62,000 nt of DNA from Branchiostoma floridae (taxonomy: Eukaryota; Chordata; Leptocardii; Amphioxiformes; Branchiostomatidae), in the NCBI RefSeq assembly GCF_000003815.2, contig NC_049981.1:20182646-20244645 (forward strand), written 5' to 3'. The stretch's first letter is position 1; each line of letters starts with the position of its first letter. Below the pieces are notes generated by a model, which worked only from the letters and a program-made list of their open reading frames with translations, had not been told where the DNA came from and did not search any database. Positions 1 to 11,267 of the stretch are shown here, piece after piece. Made by a program: the position numbers and the translations under genes.

Positions 1-1534
1 CTTTCCTTAGTTTACCTGGGAACCTACAGGAAGTGGGGCCGGGGGTCATTAGGACTGTCCAGGTCAAACATTTCCAGATAGTATTTACTGAAATTGGCAG
101 ACAGGATGTGGAGTGTATCCAATTCTGGCTGATAGAGCAGAGATCACACTACATGTAATTTGTTGGAGGAATGTTTTGAGGATTATTGGCATTGGAAATG
201 CCACTTTAGTTCACTTGTTAGCAGATCCTCAAAGAAGATGCTTTCATAGGGTTTGGCTTGGCCTTTTTTAACCTCCTTGGTTGTAACAAAATTGGCATAG
301 CAAACAGATTGGCATGGCTGTATGTTTGTGAAATACACCAATTCCTAGTCTATCTAGTCTATCATTTGTTTGTACTTTTAGTGACCAAAAAGCAACATAA
401 TTTTATTAATTTTGTTATGTGTAGAAAACTTATTCAAAGGCTGAAATCTGGAATATTTAATCAGTCCATAACTGATGTTTGTCGAAAAGAAAGCTTTATC
501 TAAATGACCAGTAAAGCGCCACACTGATTAGAAGCATTTATGCAACATTGTAGGGAATAGGACTAATTTTAATTCAAAATCATAGACTATTGCAGTAGAT
601 AAACATGGACAGTAAATGAGAGTCTCATGAAATATTTATGTTGCTTGTTAAGGGATCACCAAGCTTTAATACAGAGAGTGTTGCATCATATGCTGTTCTG
701 GTACGTTCTGTACACAAGAGACATGGCCAACAAGGCAGGGGTGGTCTTTTTGTTCTGTAGCCTTGCTGCCCTTGCAACAATCTTGTGGTCCTCTTTCAGC
801 TCGAGAAGGACAATTAAATGCAAGATGAAGACAAGAAGGTTTGCATAGTATTTGCTGGTTTTCTTCAAGTGAAGATAAGATATTGAAATATACAGCCCCT
901 TTGTGCTTGTCTGATGTAATTGAGTCTCAGTGTAATATAGGTTGAGGTCGGTTGTCCTCGAACTTTAGCGCTTTTCTTTACTTGGTAGATTTATTAGTAT
1001 TATGCTTGGCAAAAGGCCTATTGCATAGGAAGTTAAGTGTCAAGGGATACTGTGATTTTAGAGGTTGTTAGAAGAAGAGTGGTTGAAGTTGGTGAAATGA
1101 TTTGCTACAGGGGGAACACCAGGTGAATAGGGTCAAAGTACAGTCCAATTTGAACAGCTGTTTCAAAAGTGCCCATATAAGGGTATGGCCAGAACCAGGC
1201 CTATGACATCACTTGTTTGACTTTGTGTAAATCAGTGTACCCCAGTATCAAGATGTGGACTTGCATGTGAATAATGAATACTAGAATAGGGAATTACAGT
1301 GCCCAATGTTTTAGTTCATACCCCAGTGATTCTAGATAATAGGGCTTGGCTAATGTGTGCCAGTTTGTTATGAGTGACAGACAGGAACTAGAAAGGTCCT
1401 AAGGGAAGACTGGTGCCCTTGTGAATGTCACTGCCAAATTGCCAAGTACAAGTTGTGTTGTTGTTTTCGATGGAACAGACTAATAGTTTGTATGTCTCAG
1501 GAATTGCATTTTCTCTAGGCTGAACCATACTATA
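1..1534. other. Non-coding DNA, no gene seen
   Basis: Only short open frames without recognisable domains occur here. The stretch is AT-rich and lies upstream of the CNOT6 gene, so it may be intergenic or part of a long 5' intron. No repeat boundary could be defined. Confidence 0.5.
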
Positions 1535-1930
1535 TGTCACAGCGGAGATCACGATCCAGGAGAATCGCCGATCCTCCTAGGAGAGATCGCGATCGGAGTT
1601 TCTCCTAGGAGAAACTACGATAGATATAAGAAACAGATCCCGATCGCAATCTGTACTAGTAGAATCGGCGATTCTCCTAGTACAGATTGCAATCGGGATC
1701 TCTCCTAGGAGAAACTCCGATCCAAACTCAAACAATGCTAAGATGTATGAAACAGCAATAATTTTTTTTATAAACAATGATTTTATTCGGTATTAATGCA
1801 AACCTACTAACTCATTACCAACTACAAATGTACACTCAAGCCTACTTGTGTCACTTACAATGTATAGTTATACAATGTTAACTTCACCGAAGACTATCAC
1901 ACTTGAGTCACTTCTGCAACTTTACTCAAG
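1535..1930 (+). repeat. Left terminal inverted repeat of the foldback element
   Basis: It matches the reverse complement of 2,955-3,316 over most of its length, including the A-rich stretch near 1,760 and the CACTTGAGTCACTTCTGC segment near 1,900. The outer 190 bases are built of CTCCTAGGAG-centred palindromes. Confidence 0.75.
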
Positions 1931-2009
1931 GTACACTATAGTATATAGCATCACTTTCATGGTAAATTTCATGTGAGTATGTTCAGCCTTGTCACAAACT
2001 TTTAGAGTA

Positions 2010-2420
2010 GGGGGCTAATATATGAAAGTAGCAGGCAAGGCGCGTAGCGACTTGCGACGAGCCACGAAGTGGCGAGCGGGGGGGAGGTACGGGAGGGGGG
2101 AAATTTTTTAATTTAGACCCCTAAATATGGTTTGGGGGTGTATTTTGGGTAACTTTTATTGTTATCTTTAACTTTGAATTGACAAAAAAATCCTGAATTT
2201 CAAAAAAATTGGCATAGGTTCCCCGCTATGACCCCTAACCGGGGGCCAACTATCAGAAAACTGCCAGAGGTTTATCAAAACAAATTGCTGGGGGATTTTG
2301 TAACAGGGAGCACTGGACTTAAACTTTTATTTTTTGAAATTCTACCCCAAAGTAGCTGGCTGGAAAAATGTAAGTAGGCGGCTAAAATCGCCGCCTGCCG
2401 CCTTGTTTTGACAAGGCTGA
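2010..2420. repeat. GC-rich insert inside the foldback element
   Basis: Composition changes abruptly to a GC-rich block around 2,036-2,100 (GGCGCGTAGCGACTTGCGAC and a run of G), followed by T/A-rich text and then GCCGCCTGCCGCC near 2,390-2,402. It has no counterpart in the tandem repeats on either side, so it looks like a separate nested insertion. Its ends could not be defined confidently. Confidence 0.4.
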
Positions 2421-2639
2421 TGTTTTCTGATAAAGTAATTTCTGATAAAGTAATTTCTTTTAAAGTAGTGACAAAAATCTTATATGTGAAAGACACCAAC
2501 AGGTGATATAGAATCATTTCACAACTTTGGAAGAAAAATAACAACTGAAAAGTGATCAAAATGCCAAAATATCAATCACAGTTTCAAGATGTTACAGTTT
2601 CACTCCTATTCAGATCAGTACAATTTCACTTGTCAGACT

Positions 2640-3010
2640 TTAGTGTAGTTAACGTTGTAGAAGTGACACAAGTCTGGTATCCTTGAGTGTCATGTAGTTG
2701 TAAAAGTGACAATAGTGTAGTATCCTTGAGTATAGTTCTGGGAAAGACACAAATGTGGTAATGTTGAATATGCTGTTAGAAAAATGATGCTATATACTAT
2801 ATGATAGTGTGGTTGCCTTAGTATAGTTGTAGTGACACCAGTAGTGATGACACGAAAGAAGAAGAAGACCAGTATGATATCTTGAGTATACATGTAGTTG
2901 TAGAAGTGACAATAGTGAGGTAGCATTGAGTAGAAGTGTGCATTGAGTAAAGTTGCAGAAGTGACTCAAGTGTGGTAGTCTTCGGTGAAGTTAACATTGT
3001 AGAAGTACAG
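2640..3010. repeat. Degenerate tandem repeat inside the foldback element
   Basis: Units of about 40-60 bases recur around the theme GTAGAAGTGACACAAGTGTGG followed by TATCCTTGAGTATAGTT (near 2,655, 2,700, 2,885, 2,935 and 2,955). The same theme appears inverted near 1,830-1,930. Confidence 0.6.
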
Positions 3011-3316
3011 AAGTAGGCTTGAGTGTAGTTGGTAATGAGTTAGTAGGTTTGCATTTGAAACTGAATAAAATCATTGTTTATAAAAAAAATTATTGCTGTT
3101 TCATACATCTTAGCATCGTTTGAGTTTGGATCGGAGTTTCTCCTAGGAGAGATCCCGATTGCAATCTGTACTAGGAGAATCGCCGATTCTACTAGTACAG
3201 ATTGCGATCGGGATCTGTTTCCTATATCTATTGTAGTTTCTCCTAGGAGAAACTCCGATCGCGATCTCTCCTAGGAGGATCGGCGATTCTCCTGGATTGT
3301 GATCTCCACTGTGACA
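2955..3316 (-). repeat. Right terminal inverted repeat of the foldback element
   Basis: This is the inverted partner of 1,535-1,930. The divergence from the left arm is a handful of substitutions, for example near 3,115 and 3,222, which suggests fairly recent insertion or gene conversion between arms. Confidence 0.75.
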
Positions 3317-5900
3317 TAACATTTAATACATTCATTTATCAGTAAGATATTCATGTTTACTGCTAGTGCAACTACCCTATTAAGCTTTGGATATCATATC
3401 ATTATTGTCGTGCAGATCAGTCCCTCCTCAGCTTACTGAGGAAAACCTGTTATCCTTGACCCATTTTATCCCCCTTTGCCTTGACCTATATTTCCTAAGT
3501 ACATGCGGAGATGTGGGCACTGTGCAGATTTGTTATTGAAGTGTAGCTGAGAAGCTTGTTTACTTCATGTTGGATATCAGGTTTCACTGTGTAGTGTTGA
3601 CTGATAAGGATTGTCTGACATGTAAACATCCGCTATTCCCAGAAAGAATATCAATGTCATGGATTACGTATTTGTGGGCCATTTTTTCAGCAATTATTAA
3701 ATAAGAGGGATTTTAGGATGATAGTACACCAATGTAACAAACAATTAATCAACCATGTAGTATCCAGTGTTAAGGCAACAAATGGGGGTCTTAGCGTTAG
3801 TTGGGACCAATTCTAAGATACAGATAAGTTATGACACACCCAAACTCCTACAGTAGCTCATAGAGTATACTTTACTGAGTTTACCCATACGGCTAGTCTC
3901 TATCACAGTAACTACACTGGTTATACTTTACAGGGAGAACATTTGCCAGGGGAGTTTGGCAACCATAGATTATAGAACCCTTTCTGCAGACTGACTCTGC
4001 TGGCCAATTGAGTTTGACTTTGACTTGACTTTATTGACAATGAGACAAGTTATTATATACTCTATATAGTATACCCTATTTTTGCTGAATTCTACAATCC
4101 ATACCCCGTAGGAAGGCCCAGCGGAAGCTATCATTTGGCCACAATGGAAAAATGTTGTTACCAATAGTATTACCATGTATATTTCATTTATCACTTGTCT
4201 GCATGTTTTGAGCTGACATTTTCTATAGAAAATACCAGGATGTTTCACACCCCTGATGTGACATTTTAAAATGAGGTTGATGTAATGAGCAGAATGAACA
4301 TCCCTCACTCCTCATGTACATCATGCATTAGCCAAGGCATTGGCCTTCTTTCTTTTTCTTTGGGCTCGCTCATGAATTGAGAATGAAATTAAGTCTGCCT
4401 ATTTGGTCAGCTATGAGAACCAGTTATACTTAAAATTTTACATTTATAAGATTGTAGTCTGCTTGTTGACAGAAAACATTTTAGGATTTAGGCTAAATTG
4501 TAAGAGTGGGCAATGTAGTAAATCATGTCTTCAGTATTAATGGAAGGATAAATTTAATAGATAGAGGATTGGAGATTGCAGAGTTAATCTGTGTATCTAG
4601 TTATAGACATGGTCAGGCCTGGTAATGCTTACATGCAATTTGCAAAAAGATGTTTGCAAGCTACAAGAATTATATATCAAAGAAAACAAATCATTTTTGA
4701 GCCTTGTAGAGCAACACATATCCACATTTGTGACATGAACATCTTGATACATAGATCATGTAGTCTGCCATCCAGTAGAAAAGAGAATTTCTTTCTTTGC
4801 TGTCAAAATGTAATAGTAGAGAAGTGGGTTGGACACAGACTTGAGTGGGGGGATTTTGTATTTCTCAGAACTGTGACATAAGAGTTACCTACGTAACCGT
4901 TACACAAGACTTATATTTGTCTCTGACAGTTTCCAACAGCCAAGGGCATTTCAAAGACTCCTACAAAGCTTGAATGATAATAACTGTTCATAATGAAAAC
5001 ACCAGGTGAGTACGGGCAAATCAGTTACTGGGACATTTCTGCATCACATCTGTCAAGAGGTTTGCTACCTGAAATCATCGCATTTGTTCCTATATACGGA
5101 AATGCATTAGTGTGGATCAGAAATGATTGGTGGGACTCACTGAATATGTACATAATGAGGGACTGTTTGTCTTGGAAAATAAGTTAGCACTTAGATCAAC
5201 ATGAACATTATTGAATTTAATACCGAATATGATCATAGACTTTTGTTACATGTGTACAATGAACAAGCTATCACAGTAATATATAACTACTGAAGAAAGA
5301 AGCAAAACCAAAATATGAAGAAATTATTTAAGAAGGATTTATCTAATAAAAAGCGTAAATAGCAACTGATATCTTGTTACCACACTTCTTACCCTCTTTC
5401 TAGTACTATTATTTGTGTTCAGTTTGAGACTTTGATTTGAAATGAATACGCCTTTTATATGGAAAGCAGTAATTGTAATGCAATATTATATATTAAAAGG
5501 TCCATGCCTTACACTCTTTTAGTTTTGGTAGGCTCACTCTCTACTTGTTTACCTGGACCTCTGCTTCTGTGGTTAGACAGGTTCGTAGTGGTTGGTCTGT
5601 TGGTCAAATTATCATTAGAGCTAAGTAAACACTGTCCCAGGTGCTAAGATCTCTTTGTTATACATTGAATAACATTCAGGTTAGATTTTCTATCAGTTGC
5701 GTCAGTCAGTCTATGTCGGTGATACTAGTAGTCTACATATAAGCTAAGCTAGGACTTTTGAAACCTTTTCAAATGAAAAATAAGTAGGTTATTTTTTTTA
5801 GCCATGATATTCCCAATAATTTTTTAAAAGTCCTTGGGTAGTCCAGCAGAGATCAGGCCAGCTGGATCAAACAGATTTTTTTGGTACATTACTTCCAGTA
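3317..5900. other. Non-coding DNA, nothing recognised apart from a retrotransposon-like tail
   Basis: No gene was recognised. Around 4,008-4,055 there is GAGTTTGACTTTGACTTGAC followed by TTTATTGACAA; read on the minus strand this is an AATAAA-type end followed by short tandem repeats, the usual 3' tail of CR1/L2-type non-LTR elements. The rest is AT-rich with only short open frames. Confidence 0.4.
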
Positions 5901-5959
5901 TGAATAGTAATTATGTTTCCCCAAAGGAGAAACATATAGTATCTCTACAGATATTTGCA

Positions 5960-6602
5960 TATTCCAACCAGACCAATCAAAACTCAGAAAAACGGAAGAT
6001 TTAACATGCAGTCTACGTTTCCAGCTTTTTGATTGGATAAAATCTGACTTTCTTGGGGATACGTCGGAAGTGAACCTATCAACGCACAGCACACAAAATG
6101 GAACTCGGCATCGTTTTCATTATGGCAGCGAAAATCTCGGGCGTCAGCCAATCGGCCATGCCTTCAAGCAAACCAAGCAGGCGCTCTAGGAAGAAGTTAC
6201 CCGCTATGGAACGAACGAGATCACTAACTTTTCACACAAAAACATTTATCTTCAGAAAATTGGACCTTTGAATCTTGGAAATTATGAACGGACCTGTTGC
6301 AATACATTTCTAGACCTGTTAAAAGTGCCTGAATGTAGTTATGTGCCCAGTGGCCGAATCGTCAGAGTATTTATCTGACTTGTATGCTTTTGTTGCTGGA
6401 TCAACCCGGGTTCGAATCCGAAGAGGTACACTTTTTTTCAGTTGTCTTTTTTTTCCTTTTGAAACATACATTTGATATAAGAATACTTAAGTTTTGCGAC
6501 TACAACATCAAACCCCGCATTTCGGACTTTTTTGTTCTGCATTTTTTGGTAAAGAAACAGAGCTTGCTTGTGAATGTACCGCAGTAGTAAATCACTGCCG
6601 CG
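5960..6602 (+). promoter_or_regulatory. Candidate CNOT6 promoter and 5' non-coding exon
   Basis: CNOT6 coding begins just after a splice acceptor (11,261-11,262), so at least one non-coding 5' exon must lie upstream. This stretch has several CCAAT-type boxes (GACCAATCA near 5,970, inverted ATTGG near 6,030, AGCCAATCGG near 6,147), higher CpG content than its surroundings around 6,060-6,200, and a good donor CGCG|GTAAGA at 6,602/6,603. The inference is an exon ending at 6,602 and a first intron of about 4.7 kb. Transcript data are needed; a tRNA-like sequence also lies in this stretch. Confidence 0.3.
6345..6425 (+). repeat. Degenerate tRNA-like sequence (SINE head or tRNA pseudogene)
   Basis: A-box-like GTGGCCGAATCGTCAGAG is followed about 50 bases later by a canonical B box GGTTCGAATCC. 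The T-arm stem outside the first two pairs does not pair and no acceptor stem can be formed, so this is not a working tRNA. Confidence 0.5.
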
Positions 6603-6719
6603 GTAAGAGGGAGGGGGGTGACGGGGGTGGATTCGCGAAATCAAAAAGTTGCTACAATGTAAATTTAGCGGTCGACTAGTGACCGTCAAAACCGCCGGGA
6701 AACATTATGCATTTTCATG

Positions 6720-9580
6720 AAAATGTTGCCTCTCTAGTTAGTTAACTGTGACTAGTCTGTTGTAGTCCCTGTATGTGTAGATTCATAGCCTTATTTCGAC
6801 AATTGTTATTCGAGATTGTCTAGATTGTGCAGTTGAAATTACACTATAGCCATGTTTCATACAGTACCAATCGGACCAAACGTTGTAGCAGTCACATTGA
6901 AAGCTGCTATCTGTACTTGTAGTAATAGACATCTACTATAGCTAGACAACTGTAGAAAATAAGTCAATAGAAATTGGTTGCTGTTTTAGCTAGAAAACAT
7001 AAAAGCTCTTCCCCTGGAACAAAGCCGAAAATTTGACCTGTGATGTGTGAAGGAAAGCTGTCTCCCTACTACCATTAGCGTGTGCAATATCAGATTTGCT
7101 CCTAAGTCCACATGTAGATTGGAATATTTATTAATCCGAGACAAAGTTAAATGAAGTGGCAGACATGCAGTGCACGCTCCTACCCTGCACAAAGACCTGT
7201 CGGAACAACAGAATGACATCAGGCCCTTCCCAATGGGAATTCTGTTCCAGAGTTTTGATGGAAATATGGAATAGGCCATCTGTGTAGATATGTGTTAATG
7301 CAGATGGGGAGGAGTAGCAATATTTGCCCATACATGTACTGTATTACCATTGTATAGGTGGCTTCATGGGACATAGCCATAAATGCTTCTAAAATGTACC
7401 AAGTTTTTGTTTCTTATAATCTCAAATGTTTTGATGCATGTTCTTCAATGTATGGAGGGATGTGGTTATACTTGAAGAGAGACAAGGATATGTCAGGCAG
7501 GAACATGGAAAATATGAAAAAGACTCACTGTTATGAGTATTGGTATAGTAGTAGGAAAAGAAAGAACATGGAGGTGTCCCCTATGGAGCTGTGTTCACAG
7601 TGAATGCCTCATACTAGGTATGGGAGGGGTAAGGCTGGATTTTTATTAGTAATAATCAATCATGTCTGAACTAATAGTAATACCATGGTACAGCATGGAG
7701 AGAACATCTACAAATTCTAATGACTTTCAGGCCTGCAGATTATCTTCACAGTTGGCATTTAGCAGTGTGCAGATCTACTGATTCTTTTTCATTCAGAAAA
7801 CATATGTCTGTGTGATGTGGGCACATATGTTCTAAGGTGACTTATCAATACAAGAAAGGGGTGGTTCAAGTTTACAGTGTAGATTGAGCATTTCTTCCTC
7901 TGATGGCAGTACCGACCTGTACTACTTCTCAGTGAGTTGGGAGCAGGTGTAAGGTATTACGGCACCTTGTTATGTTGGCTAAGTATTGATGGAGAAAAGT
8001 ATCTCCGTGCAGATGCATAGAAAGGCAGATCTTGCAAATTTTCAACGTTACATGTTTGCCATTCTACTTCTGCTTGAAAATGAGAGAAGTTATACCTATG
8101 TGACATTTGTCGCAGGAAAAAGGGGCTTTTACCTAAAAAATACCATGAGTGCTCAGTCAGAACTGTAACAGTGCAAGACGATACTGTTATTCCAAAGGTA
8201 ACCATTCTGTTTCCTTCTCTAAAGCTTGCCCAGAAAACCCATTTAAGTCAGGCAACATTTGTGTTGGGTTACCCCTTGTGCTGTGTAAACATCAGTAGTT
8301 TTGCATAACAATAGCCTGTTTACCTGGTTTTGTTGCGCCAGTCGAGCGGCTTTACTTTTGCGGGAGCAAAATAACTAAGTTGGCAAGTGGGAAGGGAACT
8401 TGAAAATAATCCTGTCTGAATGATTGAAGCTGGGACCTTGCATGTGGAATGAAAGGTCTGGGGAAAGACCTTTTGGTAAGAAGTGATGATATTAGGCAAA
8501 AGTTTTTAGCTATATACCCTTGATGTTTCCTGCTACGTCCTAGAGCAGTGACCCGTATCTCCGTAAGGTAGCTTTTAAGGTAGCTGACCCCGCTCATAAA
8601 CAAAGAAGTTGTCATGGTATTGATAATCGAGGCAGATACCTGAGAAACATCTTTGATATAGAGAGTCACCACCTGGTTTCTGTGTAAGAGTTATACGGAC
8701 TAGAAGGAAATTGTGTTTCAAAGTCATTTTAGACTGTACCTTGGCACCATACCATATACTTGGCACAGAAAGGATTTTTGGCCCAGAGAAGGTTAAGCAT
8801 AAATTGCATACAGTGAAACAAAGATTTTGTTTCAAAGTCTGGTCACATTGTGTTCACCTGTGGTAGAAATGGACAAGAAATATAGAAAGCTTGAAATGTT
8901 TGCAATCCTGGCTGTGTCTTCTTAGTTCGAAATCATAACACTGGTAACATGTGTTGTCTTAATGTTTCCGAAGCAAATTTCAAACACTGCAAAAACTGCC
9001 TGTTCCTTTCTTCTTCAAAATTCATTTGCTGCAAAAGTAAATATATTTACACTAAATTACAGTAGCACAAACAAAGACTCTTGCATTCTAATAGGATTTG
9101 TAATCAGGATGATTCAGCACAGTTTATTCAATCTGTAAAACTTGGTAAGAAAATGGGGAAAAATGTAATGTGTGTAAAGAATTATTTTGGCATGTCGAAG
9201 AGAGGGTAACAAATCCATGGATGTTGTTATCTGTAGCATTCTTGCATTATCCCAGTGGCATTGTAGTTGATAGTAATGATCACATCAGGGTTGCTTATCT
9301 TTGTAATGGCTCCTAACAAAGGTAATATCCATGCAAATGCCATCATTTGCGTATGCCGTATATTGTGTTTGTTCGTGATAATGTATAATGTAGAATGTGC
9401 ACACATAGTGCATGGTCACGCATTGTTCGTACCCATGCATTTCCTGGCTAATTATTTTATGAGAAGATGACTTGTCCACCCGGAAACTTCTGTGAAATGA
9501 CACGTTAATGGTTCTGGAGATGATTTATTCATGTCTCTATCATCATTTATTTATGACCTACATTACCAATGATATTATAG
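6720..9580. other. Non-coding DNA, probably first intron of CNOT6
   Basis: No coding exon or repeat with definable ends was recognised. Open frames are short and overlap on both strands. Confidence 0.4.
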
Positions 9581-9583
9581 AGA

Positions 9584-9775
9584 GTACTGTAGATTCTGAA
9601 ACTTTTGAGGTGGGTTTATTTTTGCGGTGACCTCTCTGACAATTTATAGCACTGTGAATTTGTCTCGCTTGTATGGTTGCTGTACTGTAAAACTGCAAAT
9701 TTCAATGCCTTTTTATTTTTTTACCATGACATAAAGCTACTAGGAAACAAAGTAGTAAAATGAATTTACAGTGCC
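9584..9775. repeat. MITE fragments with TACTGTA termini
   Basis: The stretch carries TACTGTAGATTCTGAAACTT at 9,585 and a second start TACTGTAAAACTGCAAATTT near 9,682, with an inverted end GAATTTACAGTG near 9,763-9,774. The ends resemble the better-preserved copy at 9,952-10,127. Confidence 0.45.
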
Positions 9776-9951
9776 TGGACAGGGTCCCAAAATTAGTATG
9801 TAAGATGACAGTTTTTACAGTAGAAAGTTCCTCATTAATTTTTGTGAGGTACCTACAGGTAGGTTTGTTATATATTGTAGCAGCATTTTTAAAAGAAGTC
9901 TTTGGGAAGGTCAGGGCATACATTCTGTCTAGTGTCTAAGTGTGAAAAAAT

Positions 9952-10127
9952 TACTGTAATTCATGAAACTTTCGTGATGATTTTATTTTTGTATTGGCAA
10001 CTTCCACGAAAAAGTAACCAGGGATGTGTGTTCCCAATGTATTGCCTTGCTACCCTATAATAGAAATGTTTCAAGTGCAAAGCTACAGGGAGATAAAACC
10101 ACCACAATTTAATGAATTTTTACAGTA
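9952..10127. mobile_element. Short inverted-repeat element (MITE), TACTGTAAT ends
   Basis: It starts TACTGTAATTCATGAAACTT and ends with the near-complement AATGAATTTTTACAGTA. GTGATGATTTTATTTTTG on the left is echoed, inverted, by ATAAAACCACCAC on the right. It is 176 bases long with no coding capacity; the same family appears near 9.6 kb, at 29,959-30,170 and probably near 34 kb. Confidence 0.6.
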
Positions 10128-11262
10128 CATAGTCTGAGGTTATCTTCTATGCACATCTCTCGCTTTCAAAAGCCAAAGATAGAACCTTTGAGCTGAAGGA
10201 AAAAGTATACATGTAGCACAGTTAAGAGAAACTGCCTATATTTGCCAGTAAATGTTGGCTCTTAAGTGATACATATTTCGCATGAGTTTCATTGCAGCAG
10301 GCAGATGTCCAGCCAATGTTAGACCAGCTAGCAGCATCTACAGAATACGTGTCACAGGACTGTGCTAGTTGGAGATGACATATACACCAGTGTGTCACCC
10401 TTGTCAATTATGTGGGGAAGCCCTGCCATCTGTAGACCTTTTAGAACCACACAGCCTTGAGGGAGCTGGATATAAGCCAAGGCCTAAAAGGTCACACACT
10501 TGGTGAAAACAAAATGTGCCTACTTTGATATACTAACTTTAATACTGAAATACCGCTTCTTACCAACCTGCAATTTTAACCAATTAGCTTTCTTCAATGA
10601 CCAAAAAATCACAATATGAAAATGACAAATTCCATACGTAATACCCAAGGCTGTTGAAAACCCTGGCATTCATATTTGCAGTCTTCGCAGTTGAAATTTC
10701 AAGGCAATATAAGCTTGCTAACCAAGCAATATACTTATATGAACTAGAAGGTACTTAACACAAAACCCATTTGAAGGGCAAAGCTGTATGATTTTACTAT
10801 TCTAATTGCCATGATTTGTATGCATAGCAGGGGTGACTTTCTGCACCAGATACAGAAGTAATTTTGCATGTACTAATGTCTCAGAATCAATAAGATTAGA
10901 ATAAGAAATGGGCAAGACTTGATATTCCCTTAACGTCCTAGAAGGGACCAGTGCCATGACCTGGTGTGTTTTAGAGGAGGCTTGAGAATATGTAGTGGGT
11001 CTTTAATTTATTGCTGTGTAGATGGCATGTTAAGGCTTCACTTTGGAAGGATGCTTATGTTGATCTTTGACAGCAACAGCATAGCTTGAAATATTCAAAT
11101 TGCAGGAGTGATGGCACTTTGTCTTCCTAAATGGCCTGTGGGGCATAGATCTATAAGAAATGTGATTTGGTTTAGAAATTTGTTGGTAAAGTACATCCAG
11201 ATATGACAACATCAATGAGTACTGTATTGATGTGTAACAGTATTTTTTACTCTGTGTTTCAG
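10128..11262. other. Non-coding DNA ending at the CNOT6 exon acceptor
   Basis: Nothing recognisable lies here except the pyrimidine-rich acceptor CTGTGTTTCAG at 11,252-11,262. Confidence 0.5.
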
Positions 11263-11267
11263 ATTAA

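Larger units (their letters stand above)
1535..3316. mobile_element. Foldback-type element with long composite inverted repeats
   Basis: The left end begins TGTCACAGCGGAGATCACGA and the right end is its near-complement, finishing GATCTCCACTGTGACA. Complementarity continues for roughly 360-400 bases on each side (about 1,535-1,930 and 2,955-3,316). Each end is flanked by TA (1,533-1,534 and 3,317-3,318), which could be a TA target duplication. The outer arms hold short nested palindromes such as CTCCTAGGAG and GATCGCGATC; the inner parts hold a degenerate tandem repeat. No transposase frame is visible, so it is non-autonomous. TA duplication would suit the Tc1/mariner group, but the architecture is foldback-like and the superfamily is not settled. 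Confidence 0.8.

Noticed and set aside
2640-3010. CRISPR-like repeat-spacer pattern
   Set aside because: The units are diverged and contiguous without unique spacers, and the DNA is animal.
3970-4308. 112-codon open frame on the minus strand
   Set aside because: No recognisable family, no promoter or splice support, and it overlaps a probable non-LTR tail.
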